From assembly GCA_040755695.1 (NCBI GenBank), contig JBFMAK010000002.1, positions 205,767-269,766 on the forward strand: 64,000 bases of DNA. The letters are read 5' to 3'. Shown in pieces: positions 60,499 to 64,000 of the stretch; position 1 is the first letter of the stretch; the number at the start of each line of letters is the position of its first letter. The notes beneath the pieces are model-generated. The model was not told the origin of the DNA. It made no database searches and saw only the letters and a program-made list of their open reading frames with translations. The DNA is from Candidatus Diapherotrites archaeon (GTDB lineage: Archaea > Iainarchaeota > Iainarchaeia > Iainarchaeales > 1-14-0-10-31-34). A program made the translations under genes and the position numbers.

Positions 60499-63400
60499 TC
60501 ACTTCCTCCATTGCCTTACACCAACAATCATCCCAACCCACGGATTCTTCTTCTTAACCTCAACTTTAATAATATTATTTTGCGGGCAGGTATAAACCGG
60601 CTGCCCGTCCATTGTGGTTGACCTGCAACCCATTGTTGAAGCCACTTCAGGTTCTATTGGCTCAACTTTTTCTATTGGTTCCTCTGTTGGGCCTATTTGT
60701 GCTTGGGGCTTAGTTTCTTTAGTTTCCATTACTCCAAGGAATTCTTCTACATCTCCAGTGCAAGTATCCCTGAATCTTTGAGGCGTGAATTCAGCAAAGG
60801 CATAGTCTTTTTCTTTGCAGTTCATTACGTATTTTTTGTCTTCAAGTTCAAGCCTTATCTGATAAGAACAAGCCTCGTTATCCAATCCCTTGATTTCTCC
60901 AATAATTTTATTTCCTCCGCCTTCACTGCTAACTATTTGTGCTTTATTGCAGACCTTGAAATTTTTCATGAAACAGGCACTGTCTCCCCCGCAGTCTTCA
61001 CCTTTTGCAAGCTTTCCTTCTTCTGTCTTTTCTTTTTTGGAGACCCCAAGCATTACAAATAGTACGTTCTTTAATATTTTCTTAATTTCTTTTATATCAA
61101 GTTTTAATTCTATAATATCTTTCTTTGTTGGCTCTTCCTCTTTTCCTGCAATTTCCCTCATTTTATCCTTTATTTCTTCTATTCTATCCTTTGCTGAGCC
61201 AAACATTGAAGCAACCTTAGTGAATTTTTCTGCAGCAGCACTGTCTCCCACAGAATTATAATATTCTGCTATTTTTTCTGCTTTCTTCTGCAATTTATCA
61301 AATTCCACCATCAATTTTTCAAGGTTGAATGCCATAGCAATTAATTCTGTTGTTTCAGGCAATTCCTCAATTCTATCATATTCATATTTTTCTTTTTGTT
61401 GCGTGACGCAGTCAACAAATACAACGCAATTTTTCTCATCTTTCTTTACAACCAATTGCCCCCCATCATTTGAACATTTAGCGTGGGCTTCTTCTGGCAC
61501 ATCCTCGCACATTGTTTCCTCTTGCCCTGGTTCAACGCATTTAGGCGTAGGGCAAAGCTTTTCGTCAAACATTTTGTACATTCTGCCCCCTCTTGCAGCA
61601 CAGTCTCCTTCAATCTTCCTTATTGAATCCAAATTAAATGCAGGGCAAAGGGTTTCAGTTATTCCAACGCGTTCTCCCTCGCATCTAGGATATCTGCAGC
61701 CATTACCTGCGACCTCAATTAAAACTTTCCCCCTGCATTCTCTTGCAAACTTGTCTATTTCCATAGGCGCAAGACAGCTTTCTTCAGAAATTAACCTTGG
61801 CTGAGTTTCTTTGCCGAAAGCCCCATACTCACAAATTGTTATTTCGCAGCCCCTAGAATCTCTTGAAAGCCTTGGAGTTCCATTCTGTTCAATGCAGTGC
61901 TGTTTTATTTCAGGTGGCTCAGGCCCGCATTGCGTTTGAGCCCAGCATTCAGTTCTTTCCATTCCAGTAACAGGGTCTGTATAGCTCTTGCATTCAGCCG
62001 GGGTAACTGGAACAGGCCCAGAAGAAGGAGCACATTCAGCAATATTGCATCCATCAGGAGTCATCCTCGTGTATGACTGCATTCCATACAATTTGCATTT
62101 TTCTAAGACTTGATTTATTACTTCCTGTGGAGGGCACACTGGCAGCACAGGCAGCCTTATTATTGCACCGCAATCGCTAGCACAAGTGTTAGGGTCCTCC
62201 CCAAAATTGCAGTAATTATCGCCGCACTTTCCTTGTATGCAGTCAACAGAACATTTCGTTGGATCTTCTCCATATTCACACATTTTATTACCACAAACAG
62301 AAATAAAATTTTTAGGGCAGTCTTTTTCGCAATTAAATTCATTCTCCCCAAAACCATAATCGCATCTTGCGTCACCGCAGTAAGTAATAGGCTTACAATC
62401 ATCATGACAGCTAGTGCTTGTTTCAGGATACTCGCATATTCCGTTACCACACCTTGTCTGGCTAAAACAATCCTGCGGGCAGCTTGTAGAATTTTCCCAC
62501 ATACCATAATCGCAGACTCCATCCCCACACTTTACTTGAATTGGAGGCTTACAGTCATCATGGCAGGTAATATAAGTCTCTGCTCCCTCACATATTCCGT
62601 TGGGGCATTTTGAGCCGCAGTCTTGAGGGCAGGACACCTCATATTCTCCGTACATGTAATCGCATCTTCCGTCACCGCAGGCAGCAGGCTTACAGTCCGA
62701 AGGGCATGACTGATAGGTTTCGCCATACCAGCTCTCACATGTCCAGTTACCGCATTTAGAAACTTCCCCGCAAGGCGTTGTCTGATAAATATTATTACAG
62801 CAGTATCCTGAATAATACATTGCTCCACTGCAATTACAGCCTTCTGGTGGAACTGAACCATAAGCGCACGCTTTTTGGTATGTAGCACATTGAGTATTAC
62901 AGCATTTACTTGAATCATAAGCAGGCAGAACTGTTCCAGGACACGTCATGTTTTCAGGGCAAATAATTCCCCCTAAAGCACTACAAGACTGTTTTTGACC
63001 GCAGTCGTTAGGACAGTCTTGCGCTGTTTCTGTTCCCTCGCAAACCCCATTGCCACAATAACCAGAGGGAGGACAGGTTGTACTTTGGCACCAGGTATTA
63101 CACCAATAGCCTCCAGCGTTAGTACACTCTGTTTGAGTATAACAGTTCCATGGCTGTTCTTTACTACACGTTGGACACGTTGAAGTTTGGCAGTAGTTGT
63201 TGCACCAGTTTCCTCCTGCGTTTTTGCAGTCTGTTTGATTATAGCAGTTCCATAATTGATTGGAACTGCACTGCATTGTGCATGCTGTTGACTGCCATAC
63301 GTTATTGCAGCAGTATCCTGTACTGTAAGTTGATCCACCGCACGAACAGGAATATATTATTGGTCCTTGAGGGCAGTAGTTTTGTGTTGTACAATCATTT

Positions 63401-63942
63401 GACTGCCATATTCCATTGCAGCAGTATCCAGAACTATATGTTCCGCTTCCGCAAGTGCATGAGTAGGTTATTGGTGAATTGTAAGGGCAGTATGTCTGTT
63501 GACTGCAGTCTGTGCTCTTGTAAACTCCACTGCAGCACCATCCTGAGTAGTACATTGCTCCTCCGCACATGCAACCGCTTGAAGGGATTCCTCCTTCTGC
63601 ACAAGGTTGTGAGCAGTCATTTGACTGCCATATTCCATTGCAGCAGTATCCAGAACTATATATGCTGCCACCACAATTACATCCTGCAGGCGGAATATAT
63701 CCTTGAGCACAAGCTGGAGCAGGGCAGTCTGTAAGACATGTTAAAGAAGTTTCACCTGACTCGCACTGACCATTACCACATATGGGCGCGCATTGCCCGC
63801 AGTCTTGAGAGCACGTGCTGCATGTTTCAGCCCCAGTACAACTTCCGTCTCCGCATACATCTTCAGCTGAAACATAATTAATTAAAAAAATTAAAAAGAA
63901 AACAGAAGCTATTAACCCCCATGCCCTTCCTGAAAATAACAT
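60499..63942 (-). CDS. Large Cys-rich repeat protein, exported
   Basis: About 1,147 residues from ATG at 63942. Signal segment LIASVFFLIFLINYVSA. Residues ~25-640 hold three kinds of Cys repeat: 11 copies of a CGxGxCExGExxxxCxxDC unit (for example CGNGICEYPETSTSCHDDC), 5 copies of a CxCGGxxYSSGYCCNGIWQSxDC unit, and 2 copies of LWNCYNQTDCKNAGG type. Then Cys-poorer parts and a helical stretch (~870-990, with EKLMVEFDKLQKKAEK) follow, and a C-terminal domain without a clear anchor. Heavily disulfide-bonded surface protein is the likely nature. The binding role is unknown; the first repeat resembles small acidic, possibly calcium-binding motifs. Confidence 0.85.
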   Translation of the reverse strand: MLFSGRAWGLIASVFFLIFLINYVSAEDVCGDGSCTGAETCSTCSQDCGQCAPICGNGQCESGETSLTCLTDCPAPACAQGYIPPAGCNCGGSIYSSGYCCNGIWQSNDCSQPCAEGGIPSSGCMCGGAMYYSGWCCSGVYKSTDCSQQTYCPYNSPITYSCTCGSGTYSSGYCCNGIWQSNDCTTQNYCPQGPIIYSCSCGGSTYSTGYCCNNVWQSTACTMQCSSNQLWNCYNQTDCKNAGGNWCNNYCQTSTCPTCSKEQPWNCYTQTECTNAGGYWCNTWCQSTTCPPSGYCGNGVCEGTETAQDCPNDCGQKQSCSALGGIICPENMTCPGTVLPAYDSSKCCNTQCATYQKACAYGSVPPEGCNCSGAMYYSGYCCNNIYQTTPCGEVSKCGNWTCESWYGETYQSCPSDCKPAACGDGRCDYMYGEYEVSCPQDCGSKCPNGICEGAETYITCHDDCKPPIQVKCGDGVCDYGMWENSTSCPQDCFSQTRCGNGICEYPETSTSCHDDCKPITYCGDARCDYGFGENEFNCEKDCPKNFISVCGNKMCEYGEDPTKCSVDCIQGKCGDNYCNFGEDPNTCASDCGAIIRLPVLPVCPPQEVINQVLEKCKLYGMQSYTRMTPDGCNIAECAPSSGPVPVTPAECKSYTDPVTGMERTECWAQTQCGPEPPEIKQHCIEQNGTPRLSRDSRGCEITICEYGAFGKETQPRLISEESCLAPMEIDKFARECRGKVLIEVAGNGCRYPRCEGERVGITETLCPAFNLDSIRKIEGDCAARGGRMYKMFDEKLCPTPKCVEPGQEETMCEDVPEEAHAKCSNDGGQLVVKKDEKNCVVFVDCVTQQKEKYEYDRIEELPETTELIAMAFNLEKLMVEFDKLQKKAEKIAEYYNSVGDSAAAEKFTKVASMFGSAKDRIEEIKDKMREIAGKEEEPTKKDIIELKLDIKEIKKILKNVLFVMLGVSKKEKTEEGKLAKGEDCGGDSACFMKNFKVCNKAQIVSSEGGGNKIIGEIKGLDNEACSYQIRLELEDKKYVMNCKEKDYAFAEFTPQRFRDTCTGDVEEFLGVMETKETKPQAQIGPTEEPIEKVEPIEPEVASTMGCRSTTMDGQPVYTCPQNNIIKVEVKKKNPWVGMIVGVRQWRK

Positions 63943-63978
63943 TTTTAATTCAACCAATTAAATAGAATGCATTACTTA

Positions 63979-63988
63979 TATAAATATT
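63979..63988 (-). promoter_or_regulatory. Probable TATA box of the Cys-rich protein gene
   Basis: On the minus strand, AAAAATATTTATATAAG lies about 40 nt upstream of the ATG at 63942, with GGAAAAA upstream as a possible BRE. It is the best TATA match near this gene and suggests a short leader. Confidence 0.5.
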
Positions 63989-64000
63989 TTTCCTAACAAT

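Noticed and set aside
60499..63950. Long plus-strand open frames opposite the Cys-rich gene (for example 62110-62613 and 63150-63734)
   Set aside because: They are antisense shadows caused by the repetitive Cys codons; they lack start signals and have implausible composition.
1..64000. CRISPR array or cas genes
   Set aside because: No regularly spaced direct repeats and no Cas-like proteins seen; the only strong tandem repeats are coding, in the Cys-rich gene.

Overview
The window is a chromosomal segment of an AT-rich archaeon. Diagnostic archaeal content includes transcription factor E, tRNA Cm56 methyltransferase (aTrm56), the archaeal D-aminoacyl-tRNA deacylase, an RPA-type single-strand binding protein, RadA, geranylgeranylglyceryl phosphate synthase, a 7S SRP RNA, intron-bearing tRNA genes and the archaeal form of the mevalonate pathway. 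Compact genes, several bacterial-looking enzymes (class II HMG-CoA reductase, long RelA/SpoT, RibBA, zinc-site TGT) and the intein-loaded RadA would fit a DPANN-type lineage such as Diapherotrites or Micrarchaeota. That placement is inference and cannot be settled from this sequence.

Layout. 1-1.8 kb: end of a DUF5752 protein, an AbrB/PIN toxin-antitoxin pair, an HTH protein and a secreted protein. 1.8-13.6 kb: essentially the whole archaeal (phosphomevalonate dehydratase) route from acetyl-CoA to IPP/DMAPP on the + strand, interrupted by one antisense methyltransferase. The order is HMG-CoA reductase, HMG-CoA synthase, thiolase, DUF35 scaffold, mevalonate kinase, [methyltransferase], UbiX, UbiD-type decarboxylase, aconitase-X large and small subunits, isopentenyl phosphate kinase, type 2 isomerase. 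13.6-21 kb: Fic protein behind a perfect inverted repeat, DtdA, small regulators, a XerA-type recombinase, a PRC-barrel protein and a dispersed 11-bp motif. 21-27 kb: initiator tRNA-Met, TFE, aTrm56 and SerRS, then a mobile-looking patch in which two LAGLIDADG endonuclease genes each precede an intron-containing tRNA gene with related introns, with an amber-interrupted Nudix gene between them.

27-33 kb: purine nucleotide genes (purA, purF, purD, a phosphoribosyltransferase, guaA). 33-40 kb: LysRS, a KaiC-like ATPase, a full-length RelA/SpoT homologue with a degenerate hydrolase site, triosephosphate isomerase, RibBA and a PPC/DUF296 protein. 40-45 kb: SRP RNA, then an envelope thiol-redox group (Cys-rich membrane protein, triple thioredoxin-like protein, DsbA-like protein), TGT and a rhomboid protein. 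45-49.9 kb: RadA carrying two inteins, then a secreted subtilase. 50-60 kb: divergent kbl/tdh for threonine breakdown, RPA, HAD and metallo-beta-lactamase hydrolases, GGGP synthase (which joins isoprenoid output to ether-lipid synthesis), a second PIN toxin-antitoxin pair, an epimerase and RtcA. 60-64 kb: a small lipoprotein and a very Cys-rich exported protein of about 1,150 residues.

Three groups connect functionally: the mevalonate cluster plus GGGP synthase (membrane lipids); the purine genes plus RelA/SpoT (GTP-centred metabolism and possible alarmone control); and the thioredoxin/DsbA group plus the Cys-rich surface proteins (disulfide formation outside the cytoplasm).
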